This document shows positions 16,660 through 25,572 of a stretch of DNA of 64,000 nt, in pieces. Position 1 is the stretch's first letter. Every line of letters begins with the position of its first letter. The DNA is from Acinetobacter chinensis (GTDB taxonomy: Bacteria > Pseudomonadota > Gammaproteobacteria > Pseudomonadales > Moraxellaceae): contig NZ_CP032134.1 of assembly GCF_002165375.2 (NCBI RefSeq), positions 2,108,001 through 2,172,000 on the forward strand, read 5' to 3'. A program made the position numbers and the translations under genes. The notes under the pieces were generated by a model, which worked only from the letters and a program-made list of their open reading frames with translations, did no database searches and had not been told where the DNA came from.

Positions 16660-16779
16660 AATCCTATAATTTTGGGGAAAATTATAGGATTATTAAGACG
16701 GTTATTGGGGAATAACCGCAGTGCTCAAAAGAGTTTTTACTCTTCATGAACCAATAATGTGACACAAGTCGCATTATTG
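16660..16779. other. array of four near-perfect hairpins in a 1 kb gene-free region
   Basis: Hairpin 1 (16660-16691): 14 bp AATCCTATAATTTT/AAAATTATAGGATT, loop GGGG. Hairpin 2 (16699-16718): 8 bp CGGTTATT/AATAACCG, loop GGGG. Hairpin 3 (16729-16744): AAGAGT/ACTCTT, loop TTTT. Hairpin 4 (16752-16779): 12 bp CAATAATGTGAC/GTCGCATTATTG with one T-G pair, loop ACAA. They follow one another with 7-10 nt spacers. The first two share TTGGGGAA at the tip. No reading frame, clear promoter or T-run terminator was found. The rest of 16354-17246 shows nothing recognisable. It may be a structured RNA or a repeat, and which strand is used is unknown. Confidence 0.5.
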
Positions 16780-17246
16780 CAAGTATTTGTGATTTAATTT
16801 ATCTTCAACTGATAGCTTTTAAGTCTTAAAAACTGAATTTTTAATTATAAATACCTCAAAAAATCTTACTTCGTTCAAAATCAATAAATAGAAAAACAGT
16901 ATTATTTATTTTTTCAGTACCTTTAAATTGCACCCAATTCTTTCAAATTATCCTGTATATCATCAGCCTGAATCACATCAGAAAATCAGTTTTGATACAA
17001 AGATCGAAATGTTCCTGAAACCTTCTGACATAGCCGGTACGAGATTTCATTCTTTCCTGTATAAAGAAACAGTATGAGAAAAGAGGCTATTCCAAGCTGT
17101 GGGTTGTATTCTCGCTGCGCCCGATTCAGTTTTTCTCACATCTGACAGTTTTCAGGTTCAGTTCACGCTTATAAACAACCGGTTAAGATTTTATCAATGA
17201 AGAATTGAAAACCAGACCTCCGACCTGAAGCTACGAAAATATTTAT

Positions 17247-17299
17247 TTGTTTTTAGAGCAGTATTTGCCTATAATGAGCCCTCGCAATTTTTGCGGCTC
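17247..17299 (+). promoter_or_regulatory. rpsF operon promoter and leader hairpin
   Basis: TTGTTT (17247-17252), 17 bp spacer, TATAAT (17270-17275). The start of the transcript can fold into a hairpin (GAGCC...CGCAA/TTGCG...GCTC, 17276-17299). The ~110 nt leader continues to a good ribosome site TAAGGAGCTGAC before rpsF. A CCG triplet at 17377-17379 in the leader recalls the S6:S18 autoregulatory motif, but the fold was not established. Confidence 0.7.
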
Positions 17300-17391
17300 A
17301 ATCTGTTGGCTGTTTTACAGCTGACTTCAGATTGTGACTCCTTGCTTCGTTCATTTTTGAATGGGGCTGTATAAACCGTAAGGAGCTGACA

Positions 17392-17778
17392 ATGCGTCAC
17401 TACGAAATCGTAATTCTGGTACACCCAGACCAAAGCGATCAAGTTGTGGGAATGGTAGAACGCTACATTTCTCACATCAAAGATGCTGAAGGTCAAATTC
17501 ACCGTCTTGAAGACTGGGGTCGTCGCCAACTGGCTTACCCAATCAACAAAATTCACAAAGCTCACTACATTCTGATGAACATCGAATGTGGTCAGACTAC
17601 GCTTGATGAACTTGAAGAACTGTTCCGTTATAACGACGCGATTCTTCGTAATGTTATCATCCGTCGTGAACACGCAATCACTGAAGAGTCTTTACTGGCT
17701 AAGAGTGCTGAAGAAAAACGCGCGCGTAAAGCTCAGCGTGAAGAAGCACAACAAGCTCAAGATTCTGTTGAAGCATAA
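17392..17778 (+). CDS. rpsF: 30S ribosomal protein S6
   Basis: This 128-residue protein begins MRHYEIVILVHPDQSDQV and contains GQIHRLEDWGRRQLAYPINK and LRNVIIRREHA, typical of S6. It binds the central domain of 16S rRNA together with S18. The C-terminal tail (EEKRARKAQREEAQQAQDS) is charged and flexible, as in other gamma-proteobacteria where the tail can be glutamylated; here it lacks a poly-Glu end. First gene of the operon rpsF-rpsR-rplI, with a strong AAGGAG site. Confidence 0.97.
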   Translation: MRHYEIVILVHPDQSDQVVGMVERYISHIKDAEGQIHRLEDWGRRQLAYPINKIHKAHYILMNIECGQTTLDELEELFRYNDAILRNVIIRREHAITEESLLAKSAEEKRARKAQREEAQQAQDSVEA

Positions 17779-17789
17779 GGAGAACATCA

Positions 17790-18017
17790 ATGGCACGTTT
17801 TTACCGTCGTCGCAAGTTCTGCCGCTTTACAGCTGAGAACGTTACGTACATCGACTACAAAGATATCGACACTTTAAAACAGTACATCACTGAAAACGGC
17901 AAGATTGTTCCTAGCCGTATTACAGGTACTAAAGCTCGTTACCAGCGTCAGTTAGCACTTGCTATCAAACAAGCTCGCTTCCTTGCGCTGATTCCTTACA
18001 CTGACAATCATAAGTGA
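17790..18017 (+). CDS. rpsR: 30S ribosomal protein S18
   Basis: This 75-residue basic protein begins MARFYRRRKFCRFTAENV. It continues DYKDIDTLKQYITENGKIVPSRITGTKARYQR, the full S18 signature. It pairs with S6 on the 30S platform. It starts 11 nt after the rpsF stop with AAGGAG upstream, as expected for a co-translated operon. The single N-terminal Cys is kept. Confidence 0.97.
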   Translation: MARFYRRRKFCRFTAENVTYIDYKDIDTLKQYITENGKIVPSRITGTKARYQRQLALAIKQARFLALIPYTDNHK

Positions 18018-18026
18018 GGTTGAGCC

Positions 18027-18473
18027 GTGGATATTATCTTATTACAACGCATTAAAAACCTTGGTAAATTAGGCGATAAAGTTTCAGTTAAAGCTGGTTA
18101 CGGCCGTAACTTCCTTATCCCTCAAGGTAAAGCAGTTGCTGCTACTGAGTCTAACACTGCAGCTTTTGAAGCTCGCCGTGCTGAACTCGAGAAAGCTGAA
18201 GCTGAAGTTTTAGCTACTGCTCAGGCACGTGCTGACCAACTGAACGAAGTTAACATCGTAATCACTGCTAAAGCTGGTGACGAAGGTAAACTGTTCGGTT
18301 CTATCGGTACTCGCGATATCGCTGAAGCATTAACAAATGCTGGTCTTGTTGTTGACCGTGCTGAAGTTCGTTTACCGAACGGTGCACTTCGTCACACTGG
18401 CGAATTCAACATCGCAATTCAATTGCACCATGATGTTGCTGCTGAAGTTCTCGTTACTATCGTATCTGAGTAA
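18027..18473 (+). CDS. rplI: 50S ribosomal protein L9
   Basis: This 148-residue protein binds 23S rRNA near the L1 stalk. The N-terminal domain MDIILLQRIKNLGKLGDKVSVKAGYGRNFLIPQ is followed by a long connecting helix (FEARRAELEKAEAEVLATAQ) and the C-terminal domain with KLFGSIGTRDIAEAL. It starts with GTG at 18027, preceded by GAGGTTGAGCC, 9 nt after rpsR. A strong terminator closes the operon, so the downstream dnaB has its own promoter. Confidence 0.97.
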   Translation: MDIILLQRIKNLGKLGDKVSVKAGYGRNFLIPQGKAVAATESNTAAFEARRAELEKAEAEVLATAQARADQLNEVNIVITAKAGDEGKLFGSIGTRDIAEALTNAGLVVDRAEVRLPNGALRHTGEFNIAIQLHHDVAAEVLVTIVSE

Positions 18474-18484
18474 TTTTCTGCAAA

Positions 18485-18516
18485 AAAAAGAGCATGCTTT
18501 CGCATGCTCTTTTTTT
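18485..18516 (+). terminator. terminator of the rpsF operon
   Basis: AAAGAGCATGC/GCATGCTCTTT stem with a TTTC loop, followed by seven Ts. Confidence 0.92.
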
Positions 18517-18676
18517 ATTTCCAGTTTTTATTTTTAATCTTTTCAGATTGTTAATTTACCCTGTTTTGCTTAAATCAGCTTATTCAACTTTCACCCCGTG
18601 CAAGAAGTTCATTTTTGGATTATGATAGGTCTCCACAGACTTACTTTTCTGTTTTATTTAAAAATCAAGGTCTTAT

Positions 18677-20122
18677 ATGTCTCAGGCTACTGCCACAGCT
18701 ACAGCAAATACATTTAAAAATGATGCAAAGCCATCTGATAATGCTCAGTTGAAGGAATTTCGTACGCCTCCACATAATCTGGCTATAGAACAGGCAGTAC
18801 TGGCTGCACTGATGACGGTTGCTGAATCCTATGAGCAGGTCAGCGACATACTCCAGGAAAATGATTTCTATGCGACCCGTCATAAATATATTTTCCGTGC
18901 CATAGATAAACTGGCAAAAGAAAACTCACCTTATGATGCCGTACTGGTCAATGACTGGCTGATCAAACAGAATCAGCTTGAGGCTGTAGGTGGTGAAGAA
19001 TACCTGATGCAACTGATGGCAGATTCTCCATCCAGTTTTTATAACCTTGAAACCTATGCTTCTAAAATTAAAGAATTTTCAACCTTAAGAAATATGATTA
19101 AGGTCAGCACAGAAATTCTCCAGAATGCCTATGACACGAAAGGTCGTTCTGTCAGTGAAATTCTAGACCTGGCAGAAACCAATATTTTCCAGATTGCGGA
19201 ACAGCACAACAACAATAAAAAAGATGCTGGCCCAAAAGCGATCAATACCGTTGTGGCTGATGTTTTTGATAAGTTGAATGAACTTTCTCAGCTCGATGGC
19301 AACATTACCGGTCTGACCACTGGTTTCACCGAACTGGACAATAAAACATCAGGCATGCAAGCCGGTGATATGATCATCGTTGCAGCCCGTCCATCCATGG
19401 GTAAAACCACATTTGCCATGAACCTGGTGGAAAGTGTCCTGTTCAACTGTAACCTGCCAGCACTCGTTTTCTCTATGGAAATGCCTGCTGACTCAATCGC
19501 CATGCGTTTGATTTCAGCCTACGGTAAAGTCCATCAGGGTCATTTACGTTCGGGTAAACTCGATGGTGATGAATGGTCCAAAGTGACGGGTACGATTCTG
19601 CAGTTACAGGAAAAGCATCTTTATATTGATGACTCATCTGCCCTGCCACCAACTGAATTACGTGCACGTGCACGGCGTGTTGCCAAACAGCATGGCGGTA
19701 AGTTGGGCTGTATCATGGTCGATTACTTACAGCTCATGAAAGTTCCTGGCATGGGTGATAACCGTGTCGGTGAGATTGGTGAAATTTCACGAAGCTTAAA
19801 GGCGCTGGCTAAAGAAATGCAGTGCCCTGTCATTGCACTGTCTCAGCTCAACCGTTCTTTGGAGAACCGTCCAAATAAACGTCCTGTTATGTCAGACTTA
19901 CGTGAATCTGGTGCGATCGAGCAGGATGCCGATTTGATTATGTTTATTTACCGTGATGAGGTTTATAACAAAGAATCGAAAGAAGCAGGTACAGCAGAAA
20001 TTATTATTGGTAAACAGCGTAACGGTCCAATTGGTACGGTGCGTTTAGCCTTTGAAGGTCAATATACCCGTTTCAGTAATTTATCCCCTGAATACTATGC
20101 TCAATATGAAGATGAAGAGTAA
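18677..20122 (+). CDS. dnaB: replicative DNA helicase
   Basis: This 481-residue protein unwinds DNA ahead of the replication fork as a hexamer. The N-terminal domain (about 30-130, PPHNLAIEQAVLAALM) is followed by a linker and a RecA-like motor. That motor has Walker A ARPSMGKTTFAMN, Walker B GCIMVDYLQLM, SQLNRSLENRPNKRPVMSDLRESG, and the arginine-finger region GKQRNGPIGTVRLAF. The first ~28 residues (Ala/Thr rich) are longer than in E. coli. No intein. In many gamma-proteobacteria alr follows directly; here ~4 kb of other genes intervene. Confidence 0.97.
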   Translation: MSQATATATANTFKNDAKPSDNAQLKEFRTPPHNLAIEQAVLAALMTVAESYEQVSDILQENDFYATRHKYIFRAIDKLAKENSPYDAVLVNDWLIKQNQLEAVGGEEYLMQLMADSPSSFYNLETYASKIKEFSTLRNMIKVSTEILQNAYDTKGRSVSEILDLAETNIFQIAEQHNNNKKDAGPKAINTVVADVFDKLNELSQLDGNITGLTTGFTELDNKTSGMQAGDMIIVAARPSMGKTTFAMNLVESVLFNCNLPALVFSMEMPADSIAMRLISAYGKVHQGHLRSGKLDGDEWSKVTGTILQLQEKHLYIDDSSALPPTELRARARRVAKQHGGKLGCIMVDYLQLMKVPGMGDNRVGEIGEISRSLKALAKEMQCPVIALSQLNRSLENRPNKRPVMSDLRESGAIEQDADLIMFIYRDEVYNKESKEAGTAEIIIGKQRNGPIGTVRLAFEGQYTRFSNLSPEYYAQYEDEE

Positions 20123-20145
20123 GGGATTTCTTGCTCTTTTATTTC
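20115..20145 (+). terminator. terminator overlapping the end of dnaB
   Basis: AAGAGTAAG/CTTGCTCTT stem (one T-G pair) followed by TTATTT. The left arm covers the dnaB stop codon. Confidence 0.7.
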
Positions 20146-20189
20146 TTAGGTGTTCTTTAGTTTATCGTTTTATGTTCAGGCTGATATGC

Positions 20190-20840
20190 TCAAAACCATG
20201 ATTTAATAAATTTTATCAGCCTTCCCCACCACAATTTCCAACTCGCCGTTGCTTGTGAATGTGTAGAATTATCATTCATTTCAAGTGGTGGAAATGCCTT
20301 ATTTAACCGCTGACAGGTCGGATATTCCTGTTGCAGTTTTGCCAGATAATAAGCTTGATCATGTTCTAAAAAACCATCCAGAATTCCTGTGTCTTTCCGA
20401 TCCCCAAAAGCACAATTCGAAGTTTGTTTATTCCAGGCTAAAAATGGTGCTATTGGTTTAGAAATACTCAACTGATTATTCTCACAACTCAGTTCTGCAA
20501 ATGAAGCAATCTGATATTGCTCAGGTTTTCCGCCATCAGGTGCATAGGCTAAACCAATAATTAAACTGTCTTTCGCAATATTTTGGCTTGAAAATGTACT
20601 GTTCCATTGCATCGGTTTTGCATATTTAAATCCATCCAGCAATGAACGGAGAATAAATTGATCTGAACTGAGCTTAATTTCAAAATTTGCGCTATCACTT
20701 TTCATTTCTTTCGAACTTTGAAAACGTGCAATAAAGACATCTTCCGCTGAGTGTGGCATACATGCCAAAACTGACTGCGTAAAAAATAATGTACATAGTC
20801 CGATAGGATGAAAAACTCGTATCGTCAATTTATTGATCAT
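20190..20840 (-). CDS. predicted secreted protein, unknown function
   Basis: ATG 20840 is chosen over an in-frame TTG at 20846. The product (~216 aa) begins MINKLTIRVFHPIGLCTLFFTQSVLACMP, a signal peptide. The mature region contains paired cysteines (ACMPH, LSCENN, SNCAFG, TCQRLN), as in a disulphide-bonded periplasmic protein. Its C-terminus is amphipathic and rich in Trp/Lys (ATASWKLWWGRLIKFIKSWF). It starts only 8 nt after the upstream DUF4259-like gene and is probably co-transcribed with it. No family was recognised. Confidence 0.6.
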   Translation of the reverse strand: MINKLTIRVFHPIGLCTLFFTQSVLACMPHSAEDVFIARFQSSKEMKSDSANFEIKLSSDQFILRSLLDGFKYAKPMQWNSTFSSQNIAKDSLIIGLAYAPDGGKPEQYQIASFAELSCENNQLSISKPIAPFLAWNKQTSNCAFGDRKDTGILDGFLEHDQAYYLAKLQQEYPTCQRLNKAFPPLEMNDNSTHSQATASWKLWWGRLIKFIKSWF

Positions 20841-20848
20841 ATTCAAAC

Positions 20849-21268
20849 TTAAGATGCATTTTTCAAAATTTCTTTCAGTTCATTTAAATTTTGCGCCCAA
20901 GCATCATAGTCATCAGAGTCTTGCCACAATTCATCCAGTTCAGAATTTTCCTGTGTCAAAATATCAATAACGATGATGGCTTTTTGAATCAACGCAGTAG
21001 AAGGTCGTGCATCCAGTTGATCGACCCACTGACTCACACCATCCAGAAAGTCCAGATCCTGTGTACCCTGACCTGTGATTTGAGCCAGTACTTCCGCGGC
21101 AGCATGGGCAATACTGCCATCGTCCGCATCAATAAAATCTTCATTTTTATCTGCAATGACCTGATCTAAAGCCTGCTCTATCACCACAAAGCCCGTGCTT
21201 TCTTCTAATTCAGCCGCCCAATCACAAGCGGTATCATTGCCAAATGGTTCGTGTGACCATGCACCCAT
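20849..21268 (-). CDS. DUF4259-like protein
   Basis: This 139-residue acidic protein begins MGAWSHEPFGNDTACDWAAEL, the hallmark of DUF4259 (MGAWG...F.ND.A.DW). The remainder is helical and very acidic (DELWQDSDDYDAWAQNLNELKEIL). No enzymatic motif is visible and the family has no assigned function. Members often occur in accessory contexts near other small unknown proteins. AGGAAT precedes the ATG. Forms a two-gene operon with the secreted protein downstream. Confidence 0.75.
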   Translation of the reverse strand: MGAWSHEPFGNDTACDWAAELEESTGFVVIEQALDQVIADKNEDFIDADDGSIAHAAAEVLAQITGQGTQDLDFLDGVSQWVDQLDARPSTALIQKAIIVIDILTQENSELDELWQDSDDYDAWAQNLNELKEILKNAS

Positions 21269-21522
21269 TTTTTATTCCTCATGATTTACTATTATTTGAA
21301 AAATCATTTTAGAGGATACAATAGCCTTAAAATCATTAAATCTGTAAACAGATATGAATGACTCCTTTTATCATTTTCACTGTCTACTATGCTTAAATGA
21401 ATAAAATTGTATTTAAAATCAAATTTGCAAATTTATAATCAATATTTTCAGAGTTTTCTTATTTAGCATCATCCTGATATTTATATTTTTCAATCCGTAA
21501 AATAACAACATCAGGGAATGCC

Positions 21523-22521
21523 ATGACTGAATCTTCAATACATTTTCATTTAGATACTGCCAATAACAATTTCAAAGATCATGGATTATTTGGCCCTGAT
21601 TCGATCAGTTGGAAAGTATGGTCACACCCTGCTGCATTTATCGGGCTGACACGATCATTTTATATCGAAGTTTTGGCAAGTATCGATGCAGCTGCGGCAC
21701 TGTCGGATCGTGCAACCTATAAATCAGACCCGATTGGGCGTTTAAGTCGCACCATGACCTATTTCCTGACTGTGATTTTTGCTGATACAGAAACTGCGAG
21801 TAAAGCCAATCAGCGTTTGTTTAAGCTACATTCACACATCAAAGGCAATATTCCACTGACAGGACAACAATACAGTGCCCTTGATCCGCTATTGGTCGTC
21901 GGTACGCATTTGATCACATGGCATTCGGTTTATTATGCCTATGAAAAGCTTGTTGGAAAGTTACCTGCTGAAGAAGAAGCACAATTTTTTAAAGAAAGTG
22001 TGCAGTATCTGATTTCTTTACAGGAAGTTTATCCTGATTTAAGTATTGAAACCGTTAAGGAAAGTGCCCGTAAACATGGCTATCCAATGGAAAGAATCAA
22101 TGATTTGACTGATCTTCCACAAACTCGAGAAGAATTTCGTACTTATATTCAACTGACCAATAGCAAGGCGGCGATCACACAACAAACACGGGATATTATC
22201 AATACCTTACTTGATCCATCAGGCGTTGAAACTGATGATCAGATGATGCAAATGATTTTGAAATTTTATCCCGTGCTGAAAACCATCGTGGTTGCATTAA
22301 CGCCAAAAGAAATTTGCAAACTTGCGGGACTGCCACGTTCTGCAATGAAAGATCGAGTAGCAATTCAATCAGGCAAGGCATTGGTCAAAGCGATGCAAAC
22401 GCCTGCTGTTCTGAAAATATTTCATGAGGAAATTGGTGCGCAAGGTTATCAACTGATGCATCAAGCGATGAATCATCCTAAAAAGATGCGCCATACTGAA
22501 AAATTGCAGAAAATTGCTTAA
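21523..22521 (+). CDS. oxygenase MpaB-like family protein (DUF2236)
   Basis: This 332-residue helical protein has the DUF2236 layout: an early GPDSISWKVWSHPAAFIGL segment, AALSDRATYKSDPIGRLSRT, and THLITWHSVYYAYEKLVG in the middle, where family members bind a haem through a conserved His. Relatives include the fungal oxygenase MpaB and rubber oxygenase Lcp. The substrate cannot be told. CAGGGA precedes ATG 21523. It is followed by palindromic repeats and then an AraC-type regulator gene in the same direction. Confidence 0.8.
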   Translation: MTESSIHFHLDTANNNFKDHGLFGPDSISWKVWSHPAAFIGLTRSFYIEVLASIDAAAALSDRATYKSDPIGRLSRTMTYFLTVIFADTETASKANQRLFKLHSHIKGNIPLTGQQYSALDPLLVVGTHLITWHSVYYAYEKLVGKLPAEEEAQFFKESVQYLISLQEVYPDLSIETVKESARKHGYPMERINDLTDLPQTREEFRTYIQLTNSKAAITQQTRDIINTLLDPSGVETDDQMMQMILKFYPVLKTIVVALTPKEICKLAGLPRSAMKDRVAIQSGKALVKAMQTPAVLKIFHEEIGAQGYQLMHQAMNHPKKMRHTEKLQKIA

Positions 22522-22600
22522 TTTATACCAATCTTTGAAATTAACTTAATATAAAAGCTAAAGCTTTAAAGATTTCACATTCAGTGGTGCTATCGCGCTT

Positions 22601-22656
22601 GGCGACATGGATGTCGCCCGTTAGACTGGGGTAAAGGGACTTACCCTCAGTCTAAC
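22601..22656. repeat. tandem palindromes in the 22522-22890 gap
   Basis: The first palindrome is GGCGACAT-GG-ATGTCGCC (22601-22618). It is followed at once by a long stem GTTAGACTGGGGTAA/TTACCCTCAGTCTAAC (22620-22656, one bulge). A CCTCATCC fragment of the other repeat family lies at about 22690. These look like short mobile or REP-like intergenic elements. The remaining gap contains no gene. Confidence 0.6.
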
Positions 22657-22890
22657 AAAGGATTTTTGTCACCTTGCGGAATACATTCCTCATCCTTCAA
22701 AAGTGAGGCATCGACTACGCAAAGTAATTTAAACTTGTCAATGTAAGTCGAGTCTGTGCAAACCTTTAATTTATATTATCAAACTTTAATAGAATGGTAT
22801 TATTTCCAAATTTATTACAACAACAGGATTCAATTCAGAGCGTCGTTTGCTATGATTTCGTTATATTTAAAATAAAACTTAGCAAATGAT

Positions 22891-23931
22891 ATGAATCAAA
22901 AAGCAACAGTGAATGGCGCTATTGCAGGTATGTTCCGTGATTTTTTAACGGAACAAAATATTCAAAATGCAGAATTACTTCGCCACATGCAATCATGGCA
23001 ACCTGATCATCGCGTTCAACTCACTGAATTGGGTTTTATTCTGCACTATATTTCCCAACTGCATCCGAGCGATGCTTTGGGTTTAAAAATCGCGCAACAT
23101 TTTCAACCCTCGTATTCAGGCGTGTTGGGCTATTTAATTTTACATAGTCGTGATCTTGAACAAGCCATTTTACAGTTTAAAAAATATTATGCCCTGATGT
23201 GGGATGGTTTCGCAGTTGATATTATTGAAGATGATCAAACACTTAAAGTTCAGTGGAATGTGCCTCAGCTAGAAGCATTTGTGAATAATGAAGATATGAT
23301 GAATACCATCCGCATCGGATATGAGTTAGGCATCAGTTGTTTTATGCAAATGCTGTGGCAACTGAACCCTGATGATAAAACGCTAAAACCACAATATATT
23401 GAATTACCTGGTGCGTTGCCTAAAAATGTAGCGATTTATGAATCATTCTTTAACTGCGACATCCATTTTCAATGCAAAGTCGGCGCAATCATTTTTGAAA
23501 AAAATAATTTAAAACAACCGATTAATTTAAGTCATGATTATTTTATCGAACTTTATCATCGCCAAGCCGAAGCTCAACTTAAATACATGCATCATCTGCA
23601 TATTACACCTGAGAATACGGTATTAAATAAAGTGCAAAAAGCATTGGCTTTGGGGATTGATCAAGGCGTACCCACGCTTGATTTTGTAGCAAAAGAAATG
23701 GCTATTTCCAAATCTAAATTACTGAATCTGTTACGTGAACAGGAACTGAATTTTAAAAGTATTTTAGATTCGATGCGCCTTGAACTTGCCAAAACCTATA
23801 TGCAGGATGAACAGCTTTCGTTGTCTGATATTGCAAGTTTATTGGCATTTTCAGAACAAAGCGCCTTAAATCATTTTTTCAAACGACACACTGGGATGAC
23901 ACCCAATCAATATCGAAAATCCATACTATAA
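22891..23931 (+). CDS. AraC-family transcriptional regulator (OruR/ArgR-type architecture)
   Basis: This 346-residue protein has a ~190-residue N-terminal ligand-binding domain of the Arabinose_bd type (GLKIAQHFQPSYSGVLGYLILHSRDLEQAI). It ends in a C-terminal AraC double helix-turn-helix (about 245-345: DFVAKEMAISKSKLLNLLREQ, then LSLSDIASLLAFSEQSALNHFFKRHTGMTPNQYR). The architecture is that of regulators controlling catabolic genes. The upstream MpaB-like oxygenase on the same strand is a candidate target, but no operator was identified. Confidence 0.85.
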   Translation: MNQKATVNGAIAGMFRDFLTEQNIQNAELLRHMQSWQPDHRVQLTELGFILHYISQLHPSDALGLKIAQHFQPSYSGVLGYLILHSRDLEQAILQFKKYYALMWDGFAVDIIEDDQTLKVQWNVPQLEAFVNNEDMMNTIRIGYELGISCFMQMLWQLNPDDKTLKPQYIELPGALPKNVAIYESFFNCDIHFQCKVGAIIFEKNNLKQPINLSHDYFIELYHRQAEAQLKYMHHLHITPENTVLNKVQKALALGIDQGVPTLDFVAKEMAISKSKLLNLLREQELNFKSILDSMRLELAKTYMQDEQLSLSDIASLLAFSEQSALNHFFKRHTGMTPNQYRKSIL

Positions 23932-24095
23932 GTATCATGAAGTAATATTGCAAAATAACGTTCATAAAATATTTGATACGCGTCAACGTCATTCGCAACT
24001 GTTTGAGGCAAGACTACTTTTGCTATATCTTGTTTTTGCGATGAAATTAATCAATATCAGGTAGTTGACGAGTTTTGAGAATGACAATGGTTTTG

Positions 24096-24121
24096 CCTAC
24101 TTTTCCCGAAAGAAAAGTAGG
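24096..24121. repeat. CCTACTTTTC palindrome (dispersed intergenic hairpin)
   Basis: CCTACTTTTC/GAAAAGTAGG with a CCGAAA-type loop, flanked by GGTTTTG and TCGAGCCGAAGGC. This hairpin with this flank recurs in Acinetobacter intergenic DNA (from memory). A minus-strand frame that ends in it (DLLFFREK) is an artefact. The rest of 23932-24349 shows no gene. Confidence 0.5.
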
Positions 24122-24349
24122 TCGAGCCGAAGGCTAATCCTGAAATTAAAACTTTTGATGTAAGACTCCGCCGAATAGCATTTTAATGCTCTTAAATACT
24201 CAAATGAAATGCAAAACTTTTCATCATCAAGTTTAATTTTCCGATACTGAACACTAAAATCATCAAAAACATAAATGTTGATGTTTATTTCAAATTGAAC
24301 GGCATACAATAGACCGCATTGGAAAATCCTATGCAATATTTCCAAAATG

Positions 24350-24376
24350 ACGTGCAGCTTTGACTGCACGTTTATG
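24350..24376 (+). other. leader hairpin before alr
   Basis: ACGTGCAG/CTGCACGT perfect 8 bp stem, loop CTTTGA, followed by TTATGTTTTTAA. It lies between a possible -10 (TACAAT at 24305-24310) and the alr ribosome site. It may be an attenuator or simply the terminator of upstream transcription. Confidence 0.45.
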
Positions 24377-24405
24377 TTTTTAATCTTCCTGAAGGAGTAC
24401 TCAGG

Positions 24406-25479
24406 GTGCGCCAAGCAACAGTTTATATTGACAGTAAAGCACTGCAATATAATTTAAACCGTGTTAAACAACTTGCCCCAACTGCTAAAATTGTCAGCAT
24501 GGTCAAAGCCAATGCCTATGGGCACGGCGTAAAAGACTGTTTAGCCGCCTTAGCCGAAACGGATGCGTTCGGTGTTGCCTGCCTTGAAGAAGCTTTAGAA
24601 ATTCGTGCATTAGGCTATCAGCAACCGATTACCTTAATCGAAGGTATTTTCAGTGCCGATGAAATAGCTGTGGTGGTTGAAAATAACATTGAAGTCGTCG
24701 TCCATCAGCAAGAACAACTGGACTGGTTACGCACTCAAAAAGATGCTTATATCGCCAAAGGCTTAAAAGTTTGGGTCAAACTCAACAGTGGCATGAACCG
24801 CTTAGGTTTTAAAGTCCCTGAAATTATTGATGTGATTCACGCACTCAAAGCAGATGGTTTTAGCTGTGTACTTGCGATGCATTTCGCCAATGCCGACGCA
24901 GAAAATCATCCGCTCAATGAACAACAAAAAAATCAATTTTTAGATGTAAAAGAAGCCTGTGATCCAATTATGGCGTCATGCTGTAACTCAGCTGCGATAT
25001 TTAAATGGCCAGAACTTAACTTTGACTTTGTCCGTCCAGGCATCATGCTTTACGGTGCATCGCCATTTGCAGACAAATCTGTCAATGACCTAGATATCAA
25101 ACCTGTCATGACGTTTACTGCGGAAATTATTGCTTTAAATCACATCCAGGCGGGTGAATCTGTCGGTTATGGCTCAACCTTTGTTACTGAATCAGAAATG
25201 GACATTGCCATTGTTTCGATTGGTTATGGTGATGGTTATCCACGTGCATTTCCAAAACAGAACTATGTTGCAATCAATGGCAAACCAACTCGTGTGATTG
25301 GTCGTGTGGCAATGGATATGATCGCGATTGATGTCACAGGGTTAAATGCACCTTTGGGTACAGAAGTTGAGCTTTGGGGTAAAGATCGCTTGGTCGATGA
25401 TGTTGCTGAAGCCAATGGTACGATTGGTTATGAATTGCTGTGTCGTATGAGCAATCGTCCTGTTCGTAAGAAAATTTGA
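24406..25479 (+). CDS. alr: alanine racemase
   Basis: This 357-residue PLP enzyme makes D-alanine for peptidoglycan. Lys in SMVKANAYGHG binds PLP. GLKVWVKLNSGMNRLGF and AMHFANAD are typical. The second catalytic residue, Tyr, lies in SVGYGSTFV, and MDMIAIDVTGL closes the C-terminal domain. The start is GTG at 24406, with GGAG 9-12 nt upstream. Single copy in this window, so biosynthetic (Alr) versus catabolic (DadX) is undecided. The position after dnaB favours alr. Confidence 0.93.
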   Translation: MRQATVYIDSKALQYNLNRVKQLAPTAKIVSMVKANAYGHGVKDCLAALAETDAFGVACLEEALEIRALGYQQPITLIEGIFSADEIAVVVENNIEVVVHQQEQLDWLRTQKDAYIAKGLKVWVKLNSGMNRLGFKVPEIIDVIHALKADGFSCVLAMHFANADAENHPLNEQQKNQFLDVKEACDPIMASCCNSAAIFKWPELNFDFVRPGIMLYGASPFADKSVNDLDIKPVMTFTAEIIALNHIQAGESVGYGSTFVTESEMDIAIVSIGYGDGYPRAFPKQNYVAINGKPTRVIGRVAMDMIAIDVTGLNAPLGTEVELWGKDRLVDDVAEANGTIGYELLCRMSNRPVRKKI

Positions 25480-25572
25480 GGGTTGTAAAAAATGAGGGCT
25501 ATTTAAAGCTCTCATCCTAACCTTTTATAAAAGCTCCCCCTCATCCTTAATGCAAGTCAGTTAAGGTTTTTT

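Noticed and set aside
16979..17160. possible 6S, SRP or RNase P RNA in the gap before rpsF
   Set aside because: None of the conserved cores I know for these RNAs could be matched.
24097..24447. 116-codon minus-strand frame before alr
   Set aside because: Starts inside alr and ends in a dispersed hairpin repeat; composition not protein-like.
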